Assembly (NCBI GenBank): GCA_022651245.1
Contig: JALCQM010000005.1
Span: forward strand, 17,860 to 81,859
DNA length: 64,000 nucleotides
Source: Lactobacillus sp.
GTDB lineage: Bacteria > Bacillota > Bacilli > Lactobacillales > Lactobacillaceae
Direction: 5' to 3'
The notes beneath the pieces are model-generated. The model searched no databases and was not told the origin of the DNA. It was given only the letters and a program-made list of their open reading frames with translations. The position numbers were made by a program, and so were the translations under genes. This document shows, in pieces, positions 53,522 through 62,512 of this stretch (positions within the stretch are counted from its first letter, which is position 1; each line of letters begins with the position of its first letter).

Positions 53522-53863
53522 AAAGACACGTTGGGTTTCCCCTAACGTGTCTCGGGCGGTTCACTTGGTTCCCCAGGTGCGCGGTTTGCCGTGCCGCGAT
53601 CGGCGTTATGCCGGGGTTTGATTAGGTTGCCCGCTGGTTTCGCGGGGCTTTGACTGGTAACCATTCTGGTGAGGGTTGAGCTCACCGTCCTGGCCACGAC
53701 GTCATCTCCAAACGTCAGGCCTTTGCCCAAGAAAGTTCTGGGCCATCTCGAGGGTCTACCCTTAAGCGTGTTGCGAGGTCCGGTTACCCGGCAGGAGTCC
53801 CCGCTGTCAAAGAACGGAAAAACGTATGATGTGTACCAGCACCATATCCGTTCCCATGATCTT
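53522..53863 (-). ncRNA. Candidate large structured ncRNA, family not recognised
   Basis: At least nine hairpins in ~340 nt (e.g. GAACGGA/TCCGTTC, GCGGGG/CCTCGC around CCGGGTAACCGG, GGTGAGCTCAACCCTCACC, GCCCCGCGAAACCAGCGGGC, CGGCATAACGCCG, AGACACGTTAGGGGAAACCCAACGTGTCT); upstream extended -10 promoter; no plausible ORF. Confidence 0.6.
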
Positions 53864-53869
53864 TCTAAC

Positions 53870-53898
53870 AAGATACCACAGGTTACCGATAAAAGAAA
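53870..53898 (-). promoter_or_regulatory. Putative extended -10 promoter of the 53.5-kb ncRNA
   Basis: Minus strand TTTCTT-N17-TATCTT with TGG immediately 5' of -10. Confidence 0.45.
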
Positions 53899-54132
53899 GT
53901 AAAAAGTAAGCCTTTACAAAAACTTTAGAAATCGCTAACCCAGGAATGACATAACCTCGTGTTAGCCGGTATTTAGATATTAATCTCAAACTCGCAATCA
54001 AAGCCGCTACCAGATGTTACATCAGCCATTTATTCAAGGCGGTAAGCGGGTTCTCTTTGGCATGTAGCCTCTTTCACACAATGGCCGATGCGCTATACTT
54101 GTTCACGTAAGCACAAGAGGGAGGATATGAAT

Positions 54133-55656
54133 ATGAAGGTCATTCAACTAACACCTCAAGATAATGTCGCGGTGCTGGTCGAACCAGGGAAAAAAGGCGA
54201 TCACGTCGATAATATTCCTGGCTTGGTTCTGCAAGAAGATATTCCGCAAAGCCATAAGATCACGCTTGAAGACGTTGCCCAAGGCGAGCCGATCCGCCGC
54301 TATGGCGTTGTTTTGGGTTATGCCTTGAGAGATTTCCCCAAGGGGTCGTGGATCAATGAGACCAGCTTGAAGCTGCCAGCATCCCCGGCATTGGATGCGC
54401 TGCACGCGAACCCCGAATTCAAAGAGCCGCAAAACATTCGGCCTGTGAAGCAAGACTACTTCATGGGTTTTACAAATGACCCCGAGTTCAGTGAGTATGC
54501 GGGCACGCGTAACATTTTGGCGATCCACACCACGGTGCAATGCACCATCGGCATCGTTAACGCGGCGATCAAGAAAATCAAACAAGATTTGATGCCGAAG
54601 TACCCGAACGTGGATGATGTCATCGCGATCAATCACCAGTACGGGTGCGGGGTCGCGATCAACGCCGAAAATGCGGAGATCCCGATCAACAGCTTGCGGC
54701 ATTTGTTGCACCACCCGAATTTTGGCGGGCAGGTGATGTGCGTGAGCCTGGGCTGTGAAAAACTGACCCCACAGATGTTGCTAGGGGATTACTGTACCCC
54801 AGAGAACCTCGTGATCTTGCAAGAGCAGCACGGTTTCAAGGGGATGATCGATGCGATCTATAACATGGCGGACACGAAGTTGGCTAAGCTCAATCAGCGG
54901 ACGCGGACCAAGCAGCCGCTGTCTAAGTTGTTGATCGGCTTGCAGTGTGGCGGCTCCGATGCTTTTTCCGGCGTCTCTGGGAACACGAGTGTCGGCTACG
55001 CGGCTGATATGTTGGTCAAGGCCGGCGCGACGGTGATGTTCTCCGAAGTCACCGAGGTGCGCGATGGGGTCCAATTCATCGCCAACCGCATCACCAGCCC
55101 GGCAACTTGCGAGAAGTTCAAGGAACAAGTCGGCTGGTACGACGATTACTTGGCCAAGGCCAAGGTCGACCGCTCTGCCAATCCTTCCCCAGGGAACAAA
55201 AAGGGTGGCTTATCTACTATTGTTGAAAAGTCGATGGGGTCCATCGCCAAATCAGGCTCCCTTGAAATCAAAGAAGTGTTGACACCAGGAGAGATTCCGT
55301 CGAAGCACGGGATGATCTTCGCGGCCACCCCTGCCTCTGATCTAGTGTGCGGCACCGAGCAAATGTGTTCCGGCGCGACCCTGCAAGTCTTCGTCACCGG
55401 TCGCGGGACCCCTTATGGGCTGGCAGCGCTCCCGGTCTTGAAGGTCTGCACGCGCAACGAACTCAAGGAAAAGTGGCACGATGTGATCGACATCAACACC
55501 GGCTCGGTTTTGACCGATGACACCTCGATCCAAGACATGGGCGAATCGATCTGCGACACGATCTTGAACGTGGCAGGGGGCACCGAAAAGCCATTCACCG
55601 AGCAATATGGGATCTACAACGATATCTGCTTATTCAACCCGGCGCCGAACACCTGA
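54133..55656 (+). CDS. UxaA/GarD-family dehydratase (altronate/galactarate dehydratase-like)
   Basis: YFMGFTNDPEFSEYAGTRNILAIHTTVQCTIGIVN; GLQCGGSDAFSGVSGNTSVG. Confidence 0.85.
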   Translation: MKVIQLTPQDNVAVLVEPGKKGDHVDNIPGLVLQEDIPQSHKITLEDVAQGEPIRRYGVVLGYALRDFPKGSWINETSLKLPASPALDALHANPEFKEPQNIRPVKQDYFMGFTNDPEFSEYAGTRNILAIHTTVQCTIGIVNAAIKKIKQDLMPKYPNVDDVIAINHQYGCGVAINAENAEIPINSLRHLLHHPNFGGQVMCVSLGCEKLTPQMLLGDYCTPENLVILQEQHGFKGMIDAIYNMADTKLAKLNQRTRTKQPLSKLLIGLQCGGSDAFSGVSGNTSVGYAADMLVKAGATVMFSEVTEVRDGVQFIANRITSPATCEKFKEQVGWYDDYLAKAKVDRSANPSPGNKKGGLSTIVEKSMGSIAKSGSLEIKEVLTPGEIPSKHGMIFAATPASDLVCGTEQMCSGATLQVFVTGRGTPYGLAALPVLKVCTRNELKEKWHDVIDINTGSVLTDDTSIQDMGESICDTILNVAGGTEKPFTEQYGIYNDICLFNPAPNT

Positions 55657-55698
55657 TCCTGGCGCTAGGCACAAACATTGAAATCCTCAGTCATGCGG

Positions 55699-55726
55699 GT
55701 CCGCTTCGGTAGAAGCGGACTTTTTT
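55699..55726 (+). terminator. Terminator
   Basis: GTCCGCTTCggtaGAAGCGGAC-T6. Confidence 0.8.
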
Positions 55727-55835
55727 GTGTATTGGTATAGTAGAATGCCTTGCCTAGTTTTCTTTTTCACTTGTCCATAAATTTAGATATACTGGGGTAT
55801 GTGTCCCTTTTGTCCGCTGCAACCGACAAATTTTA

Positions 55836-55849
55836 GGAAAGCGCTTTAT
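55836..55849. promoter_or_regulatory. Putative cre site upstream of PRD regulator/PTS cluster
   Basis: GGAAAGCGCTTTAT, 12/14 match to TGWAARCGYTWNCW. Confidence 0.55.
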
Positions 55850-55881
55850 ATAACGGGTGGCATAATAAATGGTGGAAGGAG

Positions 55882-57348
55882 ATGAAACCCTTTATGACAG
55901 ATCAAAAGACTCGCGACCTTTTAACCTATCTCTCTACCAATAGTGGTTTCTTCACTTCTAAGGAATTGGCCGAGGTACTGAACGTCTCACCTAAGACGAT
56001 TCAGCGGCTGGTGCCAAAGATCAATGCAGCAGCAGGAGACTTACTAGTGGTTTCCGAGAAGGGAAGAGGTTATCGGCTGAATTATGAGTTATATCTGCTT
56101 CGTCGTGATCGAGTCATGACTACCAATGATTCCAGTGCCTATGACCGTCAACTCGGGGTGTTGCGTGAATTACTCCTCACATCCCCCAATTCAGTACGTA
56201 TCGACCGTTTATTCGATCAATACTATGTTGGCGAATCGGTGATTCAAGGCGACGAACGCAAGATTGAAACTATTCTTAAACCATATCAGTTAAAACTGAT
56301 TCGTGAACATCGGTTCTTACGCATCGCTGGTCAGGAAAAAGACATTCGAGATGCCTTAATGGAGTTGATTCTTAAAGTGGATAAGGAATCTGATCTACTT
56401 ACCATGCAAGCAGGCGCCGATCAAAGTAGTGCCGATGTGCGCTTTGCTTTAACGCAAATGACCGTAGCAGAAAAAATGCTAAAGGCCATTATGCCATATC
56501 CTTACAATGTAAACTTTTTCGGCCATATCTACATCCTGTTGAATCGCACTCGTCGCGGAGTGAAGCTGTCGCTGAGAAACGAGATTGCGGGGCAATTGAC
56601 CACCGATATTGCCAAGAATCCTGAGATTTACAGTGTCTGTGTGCAGATCGTGACCAATATAGAAAACTATCTCCACGCGACAGTAGCTTCAGATGAAGTC
56701 TATTACTTGTTTGAGTATCTGATTTCGTCTCGTATCAGTAATTTTGGAATCGAAAGTGCGGAGAAAGACACCGCAATGCAGATTTCCCGGCGTTATGTGG
56801 AACTGGTGAATGCGGAGTTGCACTTGAGTATTCCGCAAACAGCTATGGTAACGGAACTCAATCGTCATGTCTTGCCAATGTTGAATCGGCTGAAAAACAG
56901 CATTCGCTTATCCAATGCCTTACTTAATGAAATTGAAATGGAATACGGGAAGCTTTTAGCTGGGGTAACGCATGCTAATCTCGTCATCGCTACTGAGTTC
57001 AAGTTACCACCGATCTCTAAAGATGAGGCAGGGTTTATCACGCTATATTTTGCCAAATATATGGAGATGCACCAGGACAAGACGCGTATCTTGATCATTT
57101 GCACGACTGGTATCGGTACTTCAGAGTTGATTGCCGCTAAGATTCAAAAGGAATTACCCAACGTCACCATTGTTGATGTCGTGTCAAATTTGAACCTTGA
57201 AGCGCAATTGAATCGGACACCGAACGTAGATCTGCTGATTTCAACGATTCCGTTGAAAAATTCGTTTGGCTTGCCATCTGTCTTGGTCAGTGCAGTTTTC
57301 ACCAAGCAGGACAAGGAAAAAGTCCAGCGGGTCATGAATGGAGATTAG
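55882..57348 (+). CDS. BglG/MtlR-type PTS-regulated transcriptional regulator (HTH-PRD-EIIB-like)
   Basis: HTH LAEVLNVSPKTIQRLVPKINA, PRD-like helices, EIIB-like ILIICTTGIGTSELIAAKI. Confidence 0.82.
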   Translation: MKPFMTDQKTRDLLTYLSTNSGFFTSKELAEVLNVSPKTIQRLVPKINAAAGDLLVVSEKGRGYRLNYELYLLRRDRVMTTNDSSAYDRQLGVLRELLLTSPNSVRIDRLFDQYYVGESVIQGDERKIETILKPYQLKLIREHRFLRIAGQEKDIRDALMELILKVDKESDLLTMQAGADQSSADVRFALTQMTVAEKMLKAIMPYPYNVNFFGHIYILLNRTRRGVKLSLRNEIAGQLTTDIAKNPEIYSVCVQIVTNIENYLHATVASDEVYYLFEYLISSRISNFGIESAEKDTAMQISRRYVELVNAELHLSIPQTAMVTELNRHVLPMLNRLKNSIRLSNALLNEIEMEYGKLLAGVTHANLVIATEFKLPPISKDEAGFITLYFAKYMEMHQDKTRILIICTTGIGTSELIAAKIQKELPNVTIVDVVSNLNLEAQLNRTPNVDLLISTIPLKNSFGLPSVLVSAVFTKQDKEKVQRVMNGD

Positions 57349-57357
57349 GAATATATT

Positions 57358-57816
57358 TTGGACAATAACATCTTTCACGCTGTACCGTTGGCGCCAAATC
57401 AACCGAATAAGGCCGAGGTCATTCAAGCGCTCAGTGCCAGTCTGGCGGATCACTTACAGCTAGAGTTACCAGTAATTCAAGAGGCACTACTAGCTAGAGA
57501 ACGTCTCGGAGGAACGGTTTTGACGGCGGGTATCGCGACGCCGCACGCGACAGTCGACAGGGATACCCCGGTGTATGTTGCTATTAGTTGCCTCCCGCAA
57601 CCGATATTGACTTGGCGGGACATGGATGATAATCCGATTCACTTGCTGATCACTTTTGTGGTACCGGAAAACGTTAGCCCAACAGCACCCGCAGTGATCA
57701 AGCTCAAACAATTTTTTCGTTGTTTAGCCCAAGGAGCTTTTGTTGAAATGCTGAGTCAAAGCGACACGGAAACTGCCGCCCTGGCCTTGATTACTCACAA
57801 ATTGGAGGAAATTTAA
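57358..57816 (+). CDS. PTS EIIA (fructose/mannitol type)
   Basis: GTVLTAGIATPHATV phospho-His motif. Confidence 0.8.
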   Translation: MDNNIFHAVPLAPNQPNKAEVIQALSASLADHLQLELPVIQEALLARERLGGTVLTAGIATPHATVDRDTPVYVAISCLPQPILTWRDMDDNPIHLLITFVVPENVSPTAPAVIKLKQFFRCLAQGAFVEMLSQSDTETAALALITHKLEEI

Positions 57817-57817
57817 T

Positions 57818-58759
57818 ATGTTAGTATCTGGTGATCGTTTACTACAAGTTGCCCATAAGAATCACTTTGCTATTCCGGCATATAACGCTGGCAGCGGTCA
57901 GCTCTTTACTGCTACTTTGGAGAAGTGTATTCAAATGCAATCGCCTTTTATCATGGCAATTCATCCAACGGAACTGGAATTTCTGCGTGATAGCTTTGCC
58001 GCACAAGTGATTGATGCAATCAACAGTACTGACTTACCAATTGCCTTGCATCTAGATCATGGCGCTTCATATGAACAGTGCATTCATGCCATTCATCTGG
58101 GCTTCACCAGCGTGATGATCGACTGCTCGAAGGATTCATATGAAGAAAATGTGGCAATCACTCAAAAGGTTGTCGAAGCAGCACATGCCACTGGCGTGTC
58201 TGTTGAAGCAGAACTAGGTACTATTGCGGATACTGGGAACGATGTTGCGGGGCACTTAACAGATAACGTCCAATACACGAAACCAGAGGTCGCTAAGGAC
58301 TTTGTGGAGAAGACTGGCATCGATTCTTTGGCTATTGCCATCGGAACCGCTCATGGCTTGTATCCAAAGGATGTCACCCCTAAATTGAAGCCGGAAATTA
58401 CCAAGGCAGTGGCTGAAGCAATCGATATTCCGCTAGTGCTACACGGCGCTTCCAATAATCCTGACGATAAGATTGCTGAAGCCATCAAGTATGGCATCAA
58501 TAAGATCAATATCTCTAGTGATATCAAGATTGCTTTTGCCCAGGAAATGCGCAAAGTCATGGACGAAGGTGATCCGGCTGAACTCCGTGAACCAAAGATC
58601 CTCTTCCCACGGCCGATGATCGAAACGCAAAAGATCGTTGCCCACAAAAATCACCTGTGCAACGATGTAGATCGCACTCGTCTGTATTTTGCCAACGAAG
58701 ACGTTAACGAGATTCCATACGACATCAAGAATTTCCAGGAAGAACATTTTAGCGCCTAA
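57818..58759 (+). CDS. Class II ketose-bisphosphate aldolase (Fba/GatY/KbaY-like)
   Basis: IPAYNAGS, ALHLDHGASYEQC, VEAELGTIAD, LVLHGASN. Confidence 0.9.
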   Translation: MLVSGDRLLQVAHKNHFAIPAYNAGSGQLFTATLEKCIQMQSPFIMAIHPTELEFLRDSFAAQVIDAINSTDLPIALHLDHGASYEQCIHAIHLGFTSVMIDCSKDSYEENVAITQKVVEAAHATGVSVEAELGTIADTGNDVAGHLTDNVQYTKPEVAKDFVEKTGIDSLAIAIGTAHGLYPKDVTPKLKPEITKAVAEAIDIPLVLHGASNNPDDKIAEAIKYGINKINISSDIKIAFAQEMRKVMDEGDPAELREPKILFPRPMIETQKIVAHKNHLCNDVDRTRLYFANEDVNEIPYDIKNFQEEHFSA

Positions 58760-58786
58760 GTCACTGTTTGGAAGAAGTGGATAAAA

Positions 58787-59257
58787 ATGGAAGAAATTCG
58801 CGCCGTTCTTGATCCCCGTGTGATCAAGCTAAACTTGAACGCAATAGATAAAAAAGACGCCATCACCCAGCTTGCTCAGGGGCTGAAGGCAGCCGATTAT
58901 ATTGATGACGTGGCGGCCTTTATAAAGGATATCTATGTCCGTGAATCCGAAGGCATCACCGGCATCGGGCAAGGCGTCGCGATTCCACACGGAAAAAGTG
59001 ACGATGTTCAAAATGTCGGCGTCGCTATCGGCATTTTGAATCATGGTATCGAATGGGAAACGTTGGACGATCAGCTCGTCAATATCGTCATCTTGTTTGC
59101 TGTCAGCAACGATCAGGAGGCATCACGAAACCAGTTGAAATTGTTGTCATTATTTGCTGGCCGACTGGGATCGGATCATGTCATCGAAGCCTTGCATGAA
59201 GCAACCACAGTTGAAGAGGTGATCGAAACCTTTACCAAAGAGAAACGCGTAAGCTAA
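58787..59257 (+). CDS. PTS EIIA (fructose type)
   Basis: RESEGITGIGQGVAIPHGKSD. Confidence 0.9.
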   Translation: MEEIRAVLDPRVIKLNLNAIDKKDAITQLAQGLKAADYIDDVAAFIKDIYVRESEGITGIGQGVAIPHGKSDDVQNVGVAIGILNHGIEWETLDDQLVNIVILFAVSNDQEASRNQLKLLSLFAGRLGSDHVIEALHEATTVEEVIETFTKEKRVS

Positions 59258-59265
59258 TGATTGCC

Positions 59266-59317
59266 TGGCGCGCTCAAAATGCGTGAGACGCTGTCTTACG
59301 TATTATTGAACGCGCCA
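59266..59317 (+). other. Long near-perfect hairpin between EIIA and EIIB genes
   Basis: TGGCGCG/CGCGCCA outer arm, ATGCGTGAGAC/GTCTTACGTAT inner arm, loop GCT. Confidence 0.8.
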
Positions 59318-59372
59318 ACCTTCAAGAAAAAATGAATGCGCTTACTTTTAACGACAGAAGAGAGGAATAGAC

Positions 59373-59684
59373 ATGAAAATCGTTGGAATTTCTGCCTGCT
59401 CTGCGGGTATTGCCCATACCTATATCGCCAAGCAAAAGTTGATTGATGCCGCAAAAAAAGCTGGCGACACCATCAATATGGAAACCCAAGGTACTATTGG
59501 CACCGAAGACGCTTTGACGCCCGCTCAAATTGATGCTGCCGATGTCGTTTTACTTGCCGTTGACGTCAAAATTTCCGGCCGGGAACGCTTCGAAGGCAAG
59601 CGAGTTATTGAGGTGTCCACCGACACAGCCATTAAGAGCCCAAACAAACTACTTGAGAAAGTTCACCAGGTCATCGGCAAATAG
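59373..59684 (+). CDS. PTS fructose-family EIIB
   Basis: KIVGISACSAGIAHTYIAKQKL. Confidence 0.9.
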   Translation: MKIVGISACSAGIAHTYIAKQKLIDAAKKAGDTINMETQGTIGTEDALTPAQIDAADVVLLAVDVKISGRERFEGKRVIEVSTDTAIKSPNKLLEKVHQVIGK

Positions 59685-59702
59685 CCGCGGAGGGGTAAAA
59701 TC

Positions 59703-60794
59703 ATGGACTGGAAAAATTTCATGAAGAAGCAATTGAAGGAACCGGCCTTAACCGCGATTTCGTATCTAATTCCTGTCGTGGTTGCCGGTGGTTTTCTTCT
59801 GGCGATAGGTAGTATTATGGGCGGCGCTAGTGTCGCTAATACGAAGCATGTTATTGGCCTATGGGACGCCTTTTCTACCATGGGTGGACAAATTCTTGGC
59901 TTGTTGCCCATGGTGGTGGGGACTGGCGTTGCCTTTGCCATTGCTGATAAGCCAGGGATTGCTCCTGGAATGTTGGTAGGATTGATTTCCATTGTCGTTA
60001 ATGCTGGCTTCTTAGGCGGTTTAGTTGGCGGCTACATTGCCGGGTGGGTAACCGTCGCCATTATTAAGTATGTTAAGTTGCCCAAGATCATGGATGGGAT
60101 GATGCCGACCTTAATTATTCCGTTATTCGCTTCTGGCATTGCCGGATTGATCATGTTCTATATTATTGGTACACCAATTAGTGCATTGATGACGTGGCTA
60201 ACACACTTTATGAATGGGCTAAACAGTCATCAGTTATTCTTTTATGGTGCCATTATTGGCTTGCTGGCCTCCGTCGATTACGGCGGCGCCATCAACAAAA
60301 CCGTTTTCGCCTTTGTCTTGGCGCTACAAAGTCAGGGAATCAATGAACCCATCACTTGTCTGATTCTGGCCTCTATGGTAACGCCCTTTGGATACACCTT
60401 GGCCTTCTTCTTAGGTAAGATTTTCCGCAAGCGCATTTACACTGATATGGAAGTAGAAACTCTTAAAACCGCTTTTCCAATGGGTATTTTTGAGATCACT
60501 GAAGGCTCTTTGCCGCTTGTGCTAAATGATCTGTGGCGTTCAGTTGTCGCTACTGGTGCTGGTGGTGCTGTTGGTGGTGGTTTCTCGATGTTATGGGGTG
60601 CTGATTCACATATTCCGGCGACCGGGATGCTGGCTATTCCGACGATGACCAAGCCAATGGCTTTTATTGGGGCGCTTTTGATTGGGACTGCGGTCACCGG
60701 TATTGTGTACTTCTTGCTGAAGAAGCCAGTAACCGCCGAAACGGTTGTCAAGGAAGAGGAAGATATTGACCTGGGAGACTTAAAGATTGATTAA
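59703..60794 (+). CDS. PTS fructose-family EIIC
   Basis: Multi-TM; IADKPGIAPGMLVG; TEGSLPLVLND. Confidence 0.9.
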   Translation: MDWKNFMKKQLKEPALTAISYLIPVVVAGGFLLAIGSIMGGASVANTKHVIGLWDAFSTMGGQILGLLPMVVGTGVAFAIADKPGIAPGMLVGLISIVVNAGFLGGLVGGYIAGWVTVAIIKYVKLPKIMDGMMPTLIIPLFASGIAGLIMFYIIGTPISALMTWLTHFMNGLNSHQLFFYGAIIGLLASVDYGGAINKTVFAFVLALQSQGINEPITCLILASMVTPFGYTLAFFLGKIFRKRIYTDMEVETLKTAFPMGIFEITEGSLPLVLNDLWRSVVATGAGGAVGGGFSMLWGADSHIPATGMLAIPTMTKPMAFIGALLIGTAVTGIVYFLLKKPVTAETVVKEEEDIDLGDLKID

Positions 60795-61764
60795 TGAATA
60801 TCAGATAGCAGATTTTCTTGGACGGCTTGAGCAGCTCAACGGGGTACACGCCGTTACTTTTAACCGCGGCAAGGCTAGGGGGATGCAGGCCCTTCGGGTG
60901 TATACGCAGGCTGGCTTGTCACTTCTCATAACACCTGATCGTGGGCTTGATATCCCAGAACTGAAGGTACGCGGGAACAATATCGCCTTTATGGCCTCAC
61001 CGGGACTCGTAAATAGTACCTATTTTGTTGAGGATCACGCTCGTGGATTTATGCGTAACTTCACCGTGGGTTTTCTCACTACGGGTGGGCTAAGTTATAT
61101 GGGGGCGGCGCCGGTGGACAGCCCACAAGGACTACACGGCGTAATTGCGAACACTCCGGCGGAGAACTTTGATTATGTAGTAAAACCGGAATTGATTACC
61201 ATTACTGGCGACGTTCGTGAAGCGGAGATGTTTGGCCCGAATCTAATCTTACATCGGTGCATCAAAATCGCGACGCAAGCCAATGTCATTGAAGTTCACG
61301 ATGTGGTGGAGAATCAAGGCCCGCAACGCCAGTCATTAATGATGCTATACCACACCAACTTTGGTTATCCTTTCTTTAGCCCAGCGACACGAATCGATAT
61401 GAAGCCAACGTCGTCATATTACCGTAGTGGCGTACCAACGGATGATTGGAACACCTTTACCAGTCCACAACGAGCTGCCCAAGAAGTGGTTTATTACCAT
61501 GATTTGCCATTGGGGCGAGTGATCGTAAAGAGCCCCACGACCGGCTTACAGCTGAAGTTGACCTACAGTCGCGATACGCTACCAGTTTTGAATCAGTGGA
61601 AATTACAACAAACGCATAATTACGTGCTTGGGATCGAACCTGCCACCAATAATGTGAATGGTTTTGACCAGGCTAAAAAGGAACAGACACTGGAATATCT
61701 CGAACCTGGTGAGCAACGTACTTTTGATTTAAGCTACGAATTTACACCTTTGGAGGGTAAGTAA
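60787..61764 (+). CDS. DUF4432 / aldose 1-epimerase-like protein
   Basis: LLITPDRGLDIPELKVRG; YHTNFGYPFF. Confidence 0.75.
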   Translation: MINEYQIADFLGRLEQLNGVHAVTFNRGKARGMQALRVYTQAGLSLLITPDRGLDIPELKVRGNNIAFMASPGLVNSTYFVEDHARGFMRNFTVGFLTTGGLSYMGAAPVDSPQGLHGVIANTPAENFDYVVKPELITITGDVREAEMFGPNLILHRCIKIATQANVIEVHDVVENQGPQRQSLMMLYHTNFGYPFFSPATRIDMKPTSSYYRSGVPTDDWNTFTSPQRAAQEVVYYHDLPLGRVIVKSPTTGLQLKLTYSRDTLPVLNQWKLQQTHNYVLGIEPATNNVNGFDQAKKEQTLEYLEPGEQRTFDLSYEFTPLEGK

Positions 61765-61768
61765 GCAC

Positions 61769-62464
61769 ATGAAACGCTCTGAAATCAATGCTATTTTAAA
61801 AGAATCTATCGCTTTTGCGAAGCAGCATCAGGTATATTTACCAGCTTTTGCCGACTGGTTACCGAGTGACTGGGAAAACTTGGGAGAGGATTATCGGGAA
61901 CTGATTGACAATATGCTTGGTTGGGATGTCACAGACTTTGGTAGTGGCGACTTCGAAAACTATGGCTTGGTTGCCTTCACATTCCGTAATGGGAATTACG
62001 GTAATCCCCAAAAGTATCCGAAGCCTTACTGTGAAAAACTCTTGATTTTGGCTGAAGGCCAGGAATTGCCTTTTCACTTCCACAAACTGAAAGAGGAAGA
62101 TACCATCAACCGTGGCGGTGGCAATCTGCAACTAACCGTCTATAATTCAACAGCGGATGAGGATCTCGATAAAAAAACGCCGGTGACCATGGTTAAAGAT
62201 GGCCATCGTATCACGGTACCGGCAGGAGGCGTGATCACCTTGCATCCGGGTGAAAGCTTGACGACCACGCAAAGAATCTATCACAAGTGGGATGTGGAAC
62301 CTGGTACCGGCAAAGTTTTAGTATGGGAAGTGTCTTCTACCAACGACGATAACATTGACAATCGCTTCTTGAAAACGATCCCTCGGATCCCGACCATTGA
62401 AGAAGATGAAACACCATACCGGATTTTGTTCGGTGATTATCCGCAGTTGAATACGAACTTTTAA
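61769..62464 (+). CDS. D-lyxose isomerase-like cupin enzyme
   Basis: CEKLLILAEGQELPFHFHKLKEEDTINRGGGNL metal-binding motif. Confidence 0.85.
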   Translation: MKRSEINAILKESIAFAKQHQVYLPAFADWLPSDWENLGEDYRELIDNMLGWDVTDFGSGDFENYGLVAFTFRNGNYGNPQKYPKPYCEKLLILAEGQELPFHFHKLKEEDTINRGGGNLQLTVYNSTADEDLDKKTPVTMVKDGHRITVPAGGVITLHPGESLTTTQRIYHKWDVEPGTGKVLVWEVSSTNDDNIDNRFLKTIPRIPTIEEDETPYRILFGDYPQLNTNF

Positions 62465-62512
62465 CCGTGGTGGCCCGGAGTTGATCCGGGTCATTTTTGA
62501 AAGGAGCGAGTT

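Noticed and set aside
53522-53863. RNase P, tmRNA or SRP RNA identity
   Set aside because: Signature motifs (GAGGAAAGUCC, tag peptide reading frame, SRP apical GGAAG/AGCA loop) were not found on either strand.
53542-53902. Protein-coding ORFs (109 and 77 aa) over 53.5-53.9 kb
   Set aside because: Low-quality composition with dense hairpins and no suitable RBS; the region reads better as structured RNA.
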